A program made the translations under genes and the position numbers. From the NCBI GenBank assembly GCA_036924085.1, contig JAVGWX010000011.1, positions 15,459,608-15,523,607 on the forward strand: DNA of 64,000 nucleotides, in the 5' to 3' direction. Of the stretch, positions 21,006-31,799 are shown one piece after another. Every line of letters starts with the position of its first letter. Position 1 is the stretch's first letter. The notes under the pieces are model-generated. The model made no database searches. It was not told the origin of the DNA and saw only the letters and a program-made list of their open reading frames with translations. This stretch comes from Ariolimax columbianus. Taxonomy: Eukaryota > Mollusca > Gastropoda > Stylommatophora > Arionidae.

Positions 21006-22178
21006 CCTTTAAAAATAACAACTGAGGGTTTGATTGGCTGATCCCTTGACAACAAACTTGTTATTCAAACCAGTTACTAGCTTAATTACTTGACATATAA
21101 GTATTCCACAATGGAAAGAAATTGAATAGGGGAGAAGGTAATATGACTTGCATATCAATAAAAAGAACACATTGGGAAGGTTCTTCCCTATAGCTGAGAC
21201 CCTAGCTCTTCAGAAACGGACGAGGTAACGCGTAAAGCGCAGCGTGGTTAGAATCATGTAAGTCGCAAGAGTTGTGCGATCGACGTTTAGTCATGTCGGA
21301 AATGAACGAAAAGCTTGGAGATCCCGTGTAAACGCTGAGCATATAAAAGAACCTTACACATGTGGAAATTGAAAACGCGGCTGGCTGTTGTCCGGGCACA
21401 CATTCTAACGAAAACAAATTTGCTATCCTATGGTTGCAGAAATGAATATCGAAACAGAATGCCCATCCATCCATCATGCAAAGATACAACAGGTTAATCA
21501 TCTGTTTGTCTGCGCATTAAAAATATAACACGATATTCTACACCAACACAGGGATAGAGGAGTAATGGCTATGTGGAGAGTGAGAGAGAGAAAGAGAGAG
21601 AGAGCAATTGGTCTCGGAGAAGTAAGGTTAACTACCCAAAAGATGCTTTAACGTGTTGGTTGTTTCGTTGTGTCCAGATCCAGAATTTTCTGTAGAATTC
21701 GTTTCGTTCTTTGTCTCCCCTAACCACAAGTAAGTTATTGGTGTACAGTTGGGTAGATTCTAGTCTGAAAAACTTAGAATTGAACCCAATCCCTTTGTTA
21801 ACAGACACAATCGCTACAACTAATCTGCTGTTGAGACGCTCTATTAAATTAACATTGGCTGATATTTGACAATGAAACGATATTCACAGAACGACAAACA
21901 CACCACATGCAAATATTCTTAACTGATATCTGCAACAAGGAAGTAACCATAATACGGTCACACACGTGTACTTGGATTATTCTTCGCATCATTTGGCAGA
22001 ATGGAACTGGTATCTGAATATTGCAGGGACAGCCAGTTTATCGGACCATGGGACCTACTTAAGGCTTGAAAACGATGTAATCTACAACTGCACACAAGAG
22101 TGTCACTTGAAAATTATACACGCCACCTCGTAGTTGGGTTTTGTAATTTTCTGTTGTCATTCACCTTTTTCAGCTCTG
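21006..22178. other. Unassigned, with a short (GA)n at about 21575-21605
   Basis: No domain-bearing ORF, RNA gene or long array. A GAGAGAGAG-type microsatellite of about 30 bp is the only clear structure. Confidence 0.5.
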
Positions 22179-22189
22179 ATTTGAAGTAT

Positions 22190-22548
22190 GGCTTGGATTG
22201 GCTTCGTTCATTCTCAATCTCTCGATACCATACCATAAAAGGGCTTAAGTAGCAGAATGTAGTCCAGAGAACGGAATCCGTTGTGTCGTAGTTTACAGCT
22301 TGACTGCGATATTTGCACCTTTCGGTCCAACACATCCGACTTCAGCAAGCATTCTTTTAGTACCGGGCTAGCATTCCCTTTTCGATCCCTTCTCGTCAGT
22401 CAGTCTGCCCTACTGCAGCCTGTTATCCAGGATCACCTCGTGGAGGTGTAGAAGGGTCTTGACAGCTCTGGTTCGCTGGCCCTGACGATAGCAGTCAGCT
22501 ATGGACCGCTGACCACTGCAGCTCATGCGCTGCTCAGCATCTTGATTT
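22190..22548 (-). mobile_element. SINE1 family copy (full length)
   Basis: A full-length copy flanked by an 11-bp direct repeat ATTTGAAGTAT (22179-22189 and 22549-22559). Its tail is the alternative GAAGCCAATCCAAGC type and not (GAA)n. All conserved blocks are present (GGAGGTGTAGAAGGGTCTTG, AGTCCAGAGAACGGAATCCG). Confidence 0.82.
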
Positions 22549-22957
22549 ATTTGAAGTATAAGACATCTTGTCGTTGGGTTTGGGTATTTTTTTCTTTTTC
22601 ACCTTTTGTCTTTCACCTTGCTGTGCTCCAATGTAAGGTATAGGACACTATCCCAGAAAGACAATTTTAAAGAGCACATGTGTTTTAGCTTTGGCTATGG
22701 TTAACTTTCTCTGCCCAATTTTAAGCTGTAGTTTGCGCCTTTCAAATAAACTCGTCTTCAAGTATTCTAAAGCGTTGTTGTTTTCTATTCAATGTAAAGA
22801 ACGCGTTTCAATAGCAAAAGTCCCTTTAAGGAAGTTTGTATCGGAGCTCTTGCAGTGGATGTTTATAAAGTTAATTGTTTTTGCATCGCCTGATAGTTCC
22901 AAGTACAACCATCTCGTGTCGTCATGATTCTAGTTTTGTATTCTGCTTCTTTGAGTT

Positions 22958-23100
22958 CGCCCTGAAATGGACGTTGTCACTTTCTAGCTGACTGAAACAC
23001 TGCGATATCTGCATCTTTGGGCCAGACACATCCGATTTCAGCATGGCATTGTCGGGACCTAGTTAGCATTCCCTCTTCGATACCTAACTTCTTTGCCAAC
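22958..23100 (-). mobile_element. Diverged SINE1-like fragment
   Basis: It contains CCCTGAAATGG, ACTGCGATATCTGCATC, GACACATCCGATTTCAGCAT and GTTAGCATTCCCTCTTCGAT in the SINE1 order, with the 5' part missing. It lies directly left of the LINE copy at 23135. Confidence 0.5.
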
Positions 23101-23134
23101 AGCGTGGTAAAAGTATGTTTTTATAGTGGCATAT

Positions 23135-25030
23135 TTTCTTTTTCTTCTTCGTACGCAGTCAGACATCAACCTTTATTTTTTCGAAAAAAAAACAACGGTC
23201 CTCCTGAGGCTGTCGACACTGCCATAGAGCTTGTCTAGTGTTGCCACTGGTGATGGCCACATCTGCTCTCTCTGATCCTCGTATGTCGGACAGTTTTGCA
23301 GCAAATGCTCAGCGGTCATTTTCCCGGTACCACACGGGCATTCGTCAGTGCCACCTATCTTCAATTTGTTCAATAGGTGGTACCACAGTCTATTGTGGCC
23401 AGTGCGAAGTCTGAAGACCACGACCTGCTCTCTTCTGTTCAACTGGTAATAGGCATCGTTTTTTGGGTAGCCAGTATGTTCGGTTTCTCATTTGGTCATG
23501 TATCTAGCTCTAATAAGCCGTTTTGACTCTTCGTATGTCATACTAGTATCTGGTTGTGGTAGTCTTGCACCTTCTTTTGCCAGTCTGTCTGCCTCCTCGT
23601 TGCTTTGGATGTTGCAGTGGGATGGAACCCACTGTACCACTACCCTTTTTGGTGCGGACTGCTGGCATAGTTCACAGAGTACTGCTCTTAAATCTTTAAG
23701 TTCAGAATTTTTCTGGATTTTACTATATGGCTCTCATTCCTTTTACCTGTCACCATTTCTTCCACTGCCGCCCTCAGTGCCTCTGCCTCCGCTATGAAAT
23801 TTGCTTGTGTATTTTCCAGTAGCGAATGACAGTGTTATTTTTCTGCCATTTGGTAGGTTCAGAAATGCTCCTGCCCCTCCGTTCTGTGTTGTGTTTGTTA
23901 CAGAATCGTCGGTGAATGCATGGGTCCAGTCCATGCTTGGGTAGTTTTCCGTTATGTAGCTCAGGGTAGTATCTCTTCTTTCTTTTTCAGTCTTGCAGTT
24001 TTTGTTTCCAATACCTGGTATATTTTCTACCACCTCTGGAAATATATGCTGCCTCCAGGTAGGTTTTCGTACAGTAGGGATGGGCTTTGGTGTTGTTAGT
24101 GCGTTCATGGGGTCTTCGTGCATCATTGCTTTGGCTATTTCTGCAAAGTTTCTCCGCTCTAGTTTCCCATTTCCGAGATTGTCTAGTCTCTGGTGCATTA
24201 GATGGTCATTCAGTCTTCTGAGTTTCTCTGCTTGCTGCTGGGCTCTGCAGTCTCTTCTGTCGGTCACGGATTGCAGTTTTGTAATCTTTTCAAGTTCTAC
24301 AATTGGCGTTGACTTCATGCATCCTGTTATAATTCTCATGGCTTAGTTTTGGAGTTTGCTAATTTTATCGAAGTTCGCCTTCGCTGCTGTTGTCCATGCC
24401 GCAATGCATTACTCGAGTACTGGTCTCACTCTTCCACTGTATAGTTTCTTTAGTATACTTTCGTCTTCTCCCCAGCTTTTGTCAGCAAGTTTCCTCATGA
24501 TTGCCATTCTTTCTCTGGCTCTCATGCCGTTTCTCTCGATCTGACTTTTCTATGTCATGTACAGATCTAATGTGACTCCCATGTAGTTTGGGTTGTCGTT
24601 TGGCTGCAGGTATTTGCCGTTAAGACTTAGTTTTGTGTTTTGGGGTTTGTTTGATAGCGAGAATATTGTACATGTCGTTTTTTCTTCGTTTATTTTGACC
24701 AGCCATGAGTTCGCCGACTCTTCCATCGATGTTAGGGCCTGCTGCATCCGATTTATTGCTATGGTGAGATTCTTTTCAGAGGTCCACATAGCCAGGTCGT
24801 CTGCAAACATTGAGCTATGGACTCTTCTTGGTATATTCTCTGTTATATTATTTATATACACCAGGAAGTGTGTGGGTGACAGTACTCCCCCTTGGGGTAC
24901 TCCCTGCTCAAGTGTCACCTTTTTGCTCATCTGCCTTTGTATTTGAACTCTGGCCGTTCTGTTTGTGAGGTAGTGACTAATCCATTTATACATTTTCCCA
25001 CAAACTTCACTTCTTTGTAGCATAACTCTA
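23135..25030 (-). mobile_element. 5'-truncated copy of the GAA-tailed I/Nimb-like LINE
   Basis: About 1.9 kb covering the 3' tail (TTTCTTTTTCTTCTTCG), the zinc knuckle (ECPCGTGKMTAEHLLQNC), RNase H, the region between RT and RNase H, and RT from SEVCGKMYKWISHYL through FADD. A 12-bp target-site duplication ATAGTGGCATAT flanks it (23123-23134 and 25031-25042). Stops and frameshifts split it into at least three frames (23173-23442, 23743-24339, 24550-25070). The open frame runs a few codons past the element into flanking DNA at the right. It is not autonomous. Confidence 0.92.
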
Positions 25031-25089
25031 ATAGTGGCATATAATCTTCGTAAGTTAAGGATCACTGAGCCTAACGTAACCCTCCAGCT

Positions 25090-25800
25090 ATTATTCACTA
25101 GCTGCTGTCAGCTTATTCGCAGCTGTCATCTCCATGTCCCTGAATGGAAGATAACAATGGACGTATTCTTTACATCCTGTGTACGACTGCGTTGAGTTTT
25201 TATATGCCCTATATAACAGCACATTTGTCAGATACGCACTGTATTGGCTCATGTATCCAAACCCATCCAGGAAGTAGAACTTAGCAGAACTAGCTTTGGT
25301 TTTATAAGTAAAGCTGGCATACGATATTCATCCGCCGATCTAACAGGGCCTTGTCGCTCCTATCAGTGCATAGGCCAGTGACAACATTCCGCCAGCGTGC
25401 ATAGTCAAGGACTGATCTTTCAGGCTCTTTCCATGTGTAATCATTTAATCTGAGTTCCTTCTCACATTTTCTTTTCAGTGTATTTTTAGGTTTACCTCTT
25501 TCTTTCTTTCTCTCTCTCCCTCTACCTCTCTCTCTTTCTCTCTCTCTATCTCTTTCTCTCTCTCCCCTTCAGGATTCAATGTAAGAACTTGTCAGAATTT
25601 GCTGTATGTTGCCTTCCGTAGTGTATGTTTTATCCAGCCCCATTATCTTCACTTAATTTCGTGTCCCACTGGATGTTGTTAGCTCCTGTCTAATAGGTCT
25701 TCATTTGTCGACATGTCCTATCACGTTATGCCCACTGTTCTTTGGAGCTGGTATGTAATAAAGACGAACTGTGATCTTTGTCGCAGGTACCTTTGCCAAA
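25090..25800. other. Unassigned, with a (TC)n tract at about 25490-25565
   Basis: No gene is seen. TTTCTTTCTCTCTCTCCCTC-type polypyrimidine repeats occupy about 75 bp. A KCEKELRLND-like minus-strand reading near 25435-25480 could be a trace of another LINE end, but it is too short to assign. Confidence 0.4.
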
Positions 25801-27320
25801 CTAATGAAAATATGGCAAGATCTTAACGCGCTTACTGCTAAACAGGCTCAACACACACTTTAACAAAGGCACCACCTCCCAGAAAGCAAATGTAGATTCA
25901 GAGCCGGAAGGAACAGCGCACGTGATTTTGGCCGCTCGCAAAGTACAAAACAAGTGTCGGGAACAAAATCAGGCCTTGTACACCACGTTTATTGATTTGA
26001 CAAAGGCATTTGATACACTAAACAGAGCAGGGCGGTGGATGATAATGTCCAAGTTTTGCTGCCCCAACAAGTTCATAACTATGATGAAACAGCTAAAGGA
26101 AGGCATGTGTGCTCATGTACTGGACAGAGGAGCAATCTCTGAAACGTGTTTAGTATCAAACGGAGTAAAACAAGGATGTGTACTCGCCCCGACCTTGTTG
26201 AGCATGATGTTCACGGCCACGATGACTGACGCCTTCAGATCACTGGAGCTTAATATACCCATAACGTGCAGCAAGGATCACAAACTACTCAAGCCCAGAA
26301 GATTGAAGGCCAAAACCAAAGTGGATGGTAATATAATCAGGGAACTTGTATTTGCTGACTACTGCGCTCTGATCAGCAACTCAGAACTGGACATGCAGGT
26401 TGGAATGGACCGCTTCTCGGCCGTATGCGAAAACTTTGGCTTAACCATCAATGCCAAGAAAACATAGATCATGTACCAATCAGCACCAGGCATGCCGTAC
26501 ACAAAACCAGAGAATACAGTCAGCGGGCAGACGCTGAATGTCGTAGATAAATTCACGTATTTGGGCAGCACGCTGTCCAGATCTGTCAGCCTAGACGATG
26601 AGGTGGCAAGCAGAATAGCAAAGGCCAGCACAGCCTTTGGTAGAATGCGTTCGATGGTGTGGGCACGTCGTGGCATCAGCGTCAAGACCAACCTCAAAGT
26701 CTACTGTGCAACCATCATTCCAACCCTACTCTACGCCTGCGAAAGCAGGACTGTATACTCTGGACATGCAAGGAGGTTAAACCACTTCCCCACAGGTTGC
26801 CTGAGGCGAATATTCCACATCCGATGGCAAGATCGTGTCACTGACATCGAGGTTCTCTCGAGGGCTAACATGCCCAGCATCCATGGACAGCTAGAAAAAG
26901 CGCGACTAGGATGGGCCGGACATCTCGTCCGTATGTTAGACGAGCGGCTCCCAAAGAGGCTTCTCTGCGGCGAGCTGAGAGATGGATGGCGCGAGAGAAG
27001 GCGCCCAAAGAAACGTTTTAAAGACACCTGGGAATGTCTTGCGCTAGACAGATCTGTCTGGAGAAGCACTATCAAAGCGGGTGCAGCTACTAGAGAGGAC
27101 CGCCGTGTTGTTAAAGTCCAGACCAGACGCGACACACGGAAATCACGAGCAGCGGGAACACCATCACCTTCTACAAAACTCGTGTGCCCGTTATGCAGCA
27201 CATATTTTCGTGCCCACATTGGCTTGTTCAGCCACATAAGTAACCACACCCAACAGGGACATCTGTAACAAGGCTGATGTTGGCGGTCCTCATCGACCAC
27301 GATGGACAGCTATTATTACC
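25800..27320 (+). pseudogene. LINE family B, RT to C-terminus (copy 2, nearly open)
   Basis: The frame begins degenerate near 25800 (MKIWQDLNALTAKQ, FRAGRNSARD) and becomes open at 25922-26467 with RT motifs: LYTTFIDLTKAFDTLNRAG, NGVKQGCVLAPTLLSMMF, and the catalytic box as FADY (about 26348), where the second Asp is replaced by Tyr. A single in-frame TAG at 26465, in KKT-stop-IMYQ, separates it from the next open frame 26471-27268 (YLGSTLSRSVSLDDEV, LEKARLGWAGHLVRM). That frame ends in a CPLCSTYFRAHIGLFSH zinc-finger-like motif. No endonuclease is present upstream. The FADY change should kill polymerase activity regardless of the stop. Confidence 0.85.
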
Positions 27321-27544
27321 AATACTCACATGTGAAAGTGAAGTTTGAAAAATAATAAAAGTATTGGAAAAGACACTAATCGTGTTTAAAAATTAATGTC
27401 TAATTTTAATTCGATTCAACTGCCATCTCCGAATATCCACGCAGGAAAGTTGACAAGTATGAGAAGAAATAAGAAATGTTTGAATCGAACCAAGTTTATA
27501 TTCAATAGTTGTATATAGAACGTGAAATTTACTTATCTACCAAG
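27320..27544. other. Unassigned AT-rich spacer
   Basis: No recognisable structure between the LINE B end and the 38-bp array. Confidence 0.4.
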
Positions 27545-28152
27545 GCAAAACTTACTGGGAGTCTTCATCTAAGCCAGCGTTGGCAAAACTTACTGGGAGT
27601 CTTCATCTAAGCCAGCGTTGGCAAAACTTACTGGGAGTCTTCATCTAAGCCAGCGTTGGTTCCACTTGCTGGGAGTCTTCATCTAAGCCAGCGTTGGCAA
27701 CACTTGTTGGGAGTCTTCATCTAAGCCAGCGTTGGCAACACTTGCTGGGAGTCTTCATCTAAGCCAGCGTTGGCAAAACTTACTGGGAGTCTTCATCTAA
27801 GCCAGCGTTGGCAACACTTGCTGGGAGTCTTCATATAAGCCAGCGTTGGCAACACTTGCTGGGAGTCTTCATCTAAGCCAGCGTTGGCAAAACTTACTGG
27901 GAGTCTTCATCTAAGCCAGCGTTGGCAACACTTGCTGGGAGTCTTCATATAAGCCAGCGTTGGCAACACTTGCTGGGAGTCTTCATCTAAGCCAGCGTTG
28001 GCAACACTTGCTGGGAGTCTTCATATAAGCCAACGTTGGTTCCACTTGCTGGGAGTCTTCATCTAAGCCAGCGTTGGCAACACTTGTTGGGAGTCTTCAT
28101 CTAAGCCAGCGTTGGCAACACTTGCTGGGAGTCTTCATATAAGCCAGCGCTG
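27545..28152. repeat. Minisatellite, 38-bp unit, 16 copies
   Basis: Highly regular head-to-tail units of CTTACTGGGAGTCTTCATCT plus AAGCCAGCGTTGGCAAAA, with a few alternating variants (AAAACTTACTG, AACACTTGCTG, TTCCACTTGCTG, CATATAAGCC). The ordered reuse of the same variants implies block duplication, and the low divergence suggests recent expansion. There are no unique spacers, so it is not a CRISPR array. Confidence 0.93.
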
Positions 28153-28299
28153 CTTTTCATGGGATCCCCGGGCAATAACTGTAATTGAATTTTATTTTTA
28201 ATATTTGTGGACATCTCATCACCCCCGCGTTGTGAACAATTGAAACTTTGATTGAAATGTTATTTGTGCTTACCCACTGATGATACGAGTACTTTCATG

Positions 28300-28510
28300 G
28301 GTGGCAAGACCAGAGTGTCTGCATTTTGAGGTACCTCCAGTCGTCTTGACCTATATCTTGTCACTGGCCCATGATAGCTCGGGACAACATAGTTAGGTTG
28401 ATTGCAAGCGCAGTTTCTTCATCACTATAGTCCAAATACAGGGCAGGCTTTACCATCGACACAAACCCATATGATGATCTTGCCATTGTTGCTTGCGATG
28501 GTAAACTAAC
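28300..28510 (+). mobile_element. SINE4 body, copy 1 (head not recognisable)
   Basis: Homologous to the two halves of the interrupted element at 61209-61395 and 61656-61790: AGAGTGTCTGCAT, CTCCAGTCGTCTTGAC, CTTGTCACTGGCC, GCGCAGTTTCTTCATCACTA and GATGATCTTGCC. This uninterrupted copy shows that the SINE3 at 61398 is an insertion. Confidence 0.6.
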
Positions 28511-28635
28511 GAACTCTTCTAAATTATGCAAAAATAGACAGCAAATTAATTTAACTGTAGGAGCTGCAGATGTGGCGGATTCATTCTAATTACACTGTAC
28601 AAGAAAATGTTTTTTTTTTCCGGTATTATTTTTGG

Positions 28636-29010
28636 GAGGAAGACTAACGTCTGGTCAGGCAAAATATACTGATCAGACATGTTAATCAGGGCCAGGCAAA
28701 ACATACTGATCAGACATGTTAATCAGGGCCAGGCAAAACATACTGGCTTCGATTCTCACCTCGATTTCCTAGTAGTAGTCCCTGGAAACGGGCTGTATTC
28801 ATGGCATTCTGGCTAACTAGGTGGGGTTTCGATGTGATCCCCCTGGTAGTGAGTAACAAGCAGATGAAGCCAGGCATGCCACAACCGCCCGGAGGACACC
28901 GGTCCACCTTCATCAGCATGTTTGGGATGTAAGGAAAGGTACTGCAACCCACCACTTAACGTCTTTTCAGTGCCGATAAATGAGTAAGCTACACATTATG
29001 GGTATTAACA
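28636..29010 (+). repeat. Composite repeat family C, copy 3
   Basis: It starts GGAAGACTAACGTCTGGTC, with AGAC and GTCT able to pair as a small hairpin. Two and a half units of GGCAAAATATACTGATCAGA plus CATGTTAATCAGG follow, then the core (CCCTGGAAACGGGCTGTATT, GGCTAACTAGGTGGGG, ATCCCCCTGGTAGTGAGTAA) and the end (CCACCACTTAACGTCTTTTC to CATTATGGGTATT). Flanks and order match copy 4 at 37918-38262. Confidence 0.7.
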
Positions 29011-29161
29011 AACAACAGATTTACATTCTCAATTACAAACATTGTTAGCCATTGTAACACACAGATAATTCATTCCTGAACATTTTTTTACATGGACTAT
29101 TTTGGGGGTCAGACGCAACACAATATATAATAAAAGGGGGAGGGTGGTGGTGGCAGGCGGT

Positions 29162-29177
29162 GGGGGGGGGGGGGGGT
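29162..29177 (+). repeat. Poly-G run
   Basis: About 14-15 consecutive G after GGTGGTGGTGGCAGGCGG. Similar runs occur at about 41189, 53992 and 59267. They could form quadruplexes but no function is evident. Confidence 0.8.
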
Positions 29178-29211
29178 TGTGGCGGCGTCCTCTGCACCGG
29201 TTAGCTAAATG

Positions 29212-29564
29212 GCTTGGCTTCGCTTCGTTAATTCTCAATCTCCCACTACCAAACACTGAAAGGGCTTAAGTAGCAGAATGTAGTCCAGAGAACGGAATGC
29301 ATTATGTCGTAATTTACAGCTTGACTGTGATATTTGCACATTTTGGTCCAACACATCCGACTTCAGTATTTTTTTAGTACCCTGTTAGCATTCCCTCTTT
29401 GATCCCTTCTCCTTAGCCAGTCTGCCCTGCTGCAGCCTGTTATCCAGGATCACCGCGTGGAGGTGTAGAAGGGTCTTGACAGATTTGGTTCACTGGCCCT
29501 GATACTAGCAGTCAGCTATTGGTCGCTGACCGCTGCAGGTCATGCGCTGCTCAGCATCTTGATC
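29212..29564 (-). mobile_element. SINE1 family copy (full length)
   Basis: Flanked by a 15-bp direct repeat with one mismatch, CCGGTTAGCTAAATG at 29197-29211 and CCGGTTAGCCAAATG at 29565-29579. The tail is the GAAGCGAAGCCAAGCC type. Confidence 0.85.
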
Positions 29565-29654
29565 CCGGTTAGCCAAATGAAATAAGTAGCTCATATTTAG
29601 TTTTTTCGGTAAACCTGTTTTTGTCGAATATATGCATCTTCTAACCACATTCAA

Positions 29655-30002
29655 ACTTGTTGGTTATGTCAGTTCTTCGTTATGTCAGTTGTTGGTTGTG
29701 TCAGTTGCTGGTTATATCAGTTGTTGGTTATGTCAGTTGTTGGTTTTGTCAGTTGTTGGTTATGTCAGTTGTTGTTTATGTCAGTCATTGGTTATGTCAG
29801 TTGTTGGTTATGTCAGTTGTTGGTTATATCAATTGTTGGTTATGTCATTTGTTAGTTAAGTCAGTTGTTGGTCATGTCAGTTGTTTGTTATGTCAGTTGT
29901 TGGTCATGTCAGTTATTGGTCATGCCAGTTGTTGGTTATGCCAGTTGTTGGTTATGTCATTGTTAGTTATGTCAGTTTTTAGTTATGTCAGTTGTTGGTA
30001 TT
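29655..30002. repeat. Minisatellite, 16-bp unit, about 21 copies
   Basis: Units of GTTATGTCAGTTGTTG with single-base variants and a few length changes. It stops exactly at the target-site duplication of the SINE1 at 30017. Confidence 0.9.
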
Positions 30003-30016
30003 GAATGCCCACAGCG

Positions 30017-30373
30017 GGATCAAGATGCTGAGCAGCACATGCGCTGCAGTGGTTAGCGACTCATAGCTGACTGCTAGCGTCAGGGCCAGCGAACCATAGC
30101 TACCAAGACCCTTCTACACCTCCATGCGGTGATTCAGGATAACAGGCTGCAGCAGGGCAGACTGGCTAAGGAGAAGGGATCGAAGAGGTAATGCTAACCC
30201 GGTACTAAAAAATGATTGCTGAAGTCGGATGTGTTGGACCGAAAGGTGCAAATATCGCAGCCAAGTTGTAAACTACGACACAACGCATTCCATTCTCTGG
30301 ACTACGTTCTGCTACTAAAGCCCTTTCAGGGTTTGGTAGTGGGAGATTGAGAATGAACGAAGAAGAAGAAGAA
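30017..30373 (+). mobile_element. SINE1 family copy (full length, long GAA tail)
   Basis: The clearest copy. It starts GGGATCAAGATGCTGAGCAG and ends GAACGAAGAAGAAGAAGAA, with a perfect 14-bp target-site duplication GAATGCCCACAGCG (30003-30016 and 30374-30387). The duplicated sequence is itself the terminus of the family C element at 30374-30605 (CGCTGTGGGCATTC reversed), so the SINE landed in the edge of an older element. Confidence 0.9.
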
Positions 30374-30605
30374 GAATGCCCACAGCGAGGAATATTATTA
30401 TTCTGTGCGTCGTGAGAACGGCGTTAGGTGGTGGGTCGCATTAGCTTCCCTTAAATCCAGAGCGTGTTTATGCAGTTGAGCTGCGGTCTTGCAGTCAGTT
30501 GTGCTGTGCTTGATTTCATATGTGTTTCGCTCACTACCACTGGGGTCACGTCAATCTCCCACCTCGTTATCCAGGCTGCCATGAAAACAATACGTTTCCA
30601 GAGAG
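30374..30605 (-). repeat. Composite repeat family C, copy 5 (core only)
   Basis: Minus-strand core with GGAAACGTATTGTTTTCATG, GCAGCCTGGATAACGAGGTG, AGTGGTAGTGAGCGAAACAC, CCACCACCTAACGCCGTTCT and the end GTGGGCATTC. The minisatellite half is absent in this copy. Confidence 0.6.
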
Positions 30606-31441
30606 ACCTTTGTGGAAAGGAGGTAGGTATCTTATGCAGTATGTTATATCTGACCAACCGTTAGTGTCCTTTTCCCATTTTACTTGTGTCAAAACAGTCT
30701 TCCAAATTCAAAGGTGTCCAATAGTTTCTCTCTTTGCCTCCCTCTGTCCGTCTTTCCTTACGTTTCTGTCCGTTGTCACCCCGTGTTACAGCACGCCTAT
30801 TTTCCTGACATGCACGAAAACGGATGACTGCTTGTCTTGATTTTTGTCAACAGCTATCTTTGTGTCTGTGCCTCCTGAAAAACCACGTTATTAGATTTAT
30901 TTACAGTCCTTGGGTTGTTCAACATTTTTCTGTAAAACCATATTTGTTTCGTTGCCAATGCTCACTGCACTGGCGTACTGTGTTTTCACAATTTACTGAC
31001 GTATGCCAGGTTCATCGTGTCATCCACTAACTCTCTTCCTTAAATGCAGTGATAGGTTTTTGTTGTGCATGATTCCGCTTGTGTTCCGAAAGACTGATTC
31101 TGCATACACTTTACAGATAAAACAGTTGTTTTTATTATTATCATCATTATTATGTTTTAAAGTATAACAATATTAAACAACGAGCTAATTAGAAATATAT
31201 AGAGTAAATTATGAAATTTAAAAATTATACAAACAATTACGTTGCTATGCAAGTTTTATCAAACGTAAAATTATATGTTGCAATTGTATTTGTACTCATT
31301 TCAACGAGTACATAAATAATTTTAACAAATATCGAAATGAAATACTTATGTTTTGAAACAATTTGTAACTATATTTATAATCCAGGCCTTAAAACTTCGG
31401 CAGCGCTAAAAACACACTTCATTAAAAGTATTGCAATGAAA
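30606..31441. other. Unassigned, AT-rich to the right
   Basis: No gene is recognisable. Cys-rich short frames at 30464-31030 lack family signatures. Confidence 0.45.
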
Positions 31442-31790
31442 CGTCTTCTTCTTCGATCAACTGATGCTATGTTTCTAGCCCGGTGAAGTTCACGAAGAAG
31501 ACTGTTTGCTTCAGGTCTTCTCCGGTTCTATATAGCATGATCGCCCCCGCTGGCCAAGCAGCCTCTCTTTGGGGGGTATAAGTAGGACAGTCTTGCAGGA
31601 TATGTTCTGGTGTTTGCATGGGTGCTCCTTAATCGAACGTGACAGTATATCTGAGACCCATTCTGTGGAGGTGGGCCTTGAGTCTGTAGTGTCCCGTTCC
31701 GAGATCTGTGTCTGCCCATCTCTGCAAAGTTTGTCTGTACTGGAATTTTATGGCTTGTGTGATTTGCGATCATCTCTCGATTTCGTCTTT
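31442..31790 (-). pseudogene. 3' end of a second GAA-tailed LINE (zinc-knuckle end of ORF2)
   Basis: On the minus strand, with one frame change, it reads ADTDLGTGHYRLKAHLHRMG, then PMQTPEHILQDCPTYTPQRE and AAWPAGAIMLYRTGEDLKQT, ending at a stop and a GAAGAAGAAG tail (31443-31455 reversed). This is the post-RNase H region (H-x-R-L-x-x-H-L, then EHILxDC) of an I/Jockey-type LINE. It is related to, but distinct from, the family at 15352. The first Cys pair of the knuckle is lost. No target-site duplication was found. Confidence 0.7.
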
Positions 31791-31799
31791 CGCTGAATA

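Noticed and set aside
27545..28152. CRISPR-like array of regular 38-bp repeats
   Set aside because: Units are contiguous with no unique spacers, no cas genes are present and the DNA is eukaryotic. It is a minisatellite.
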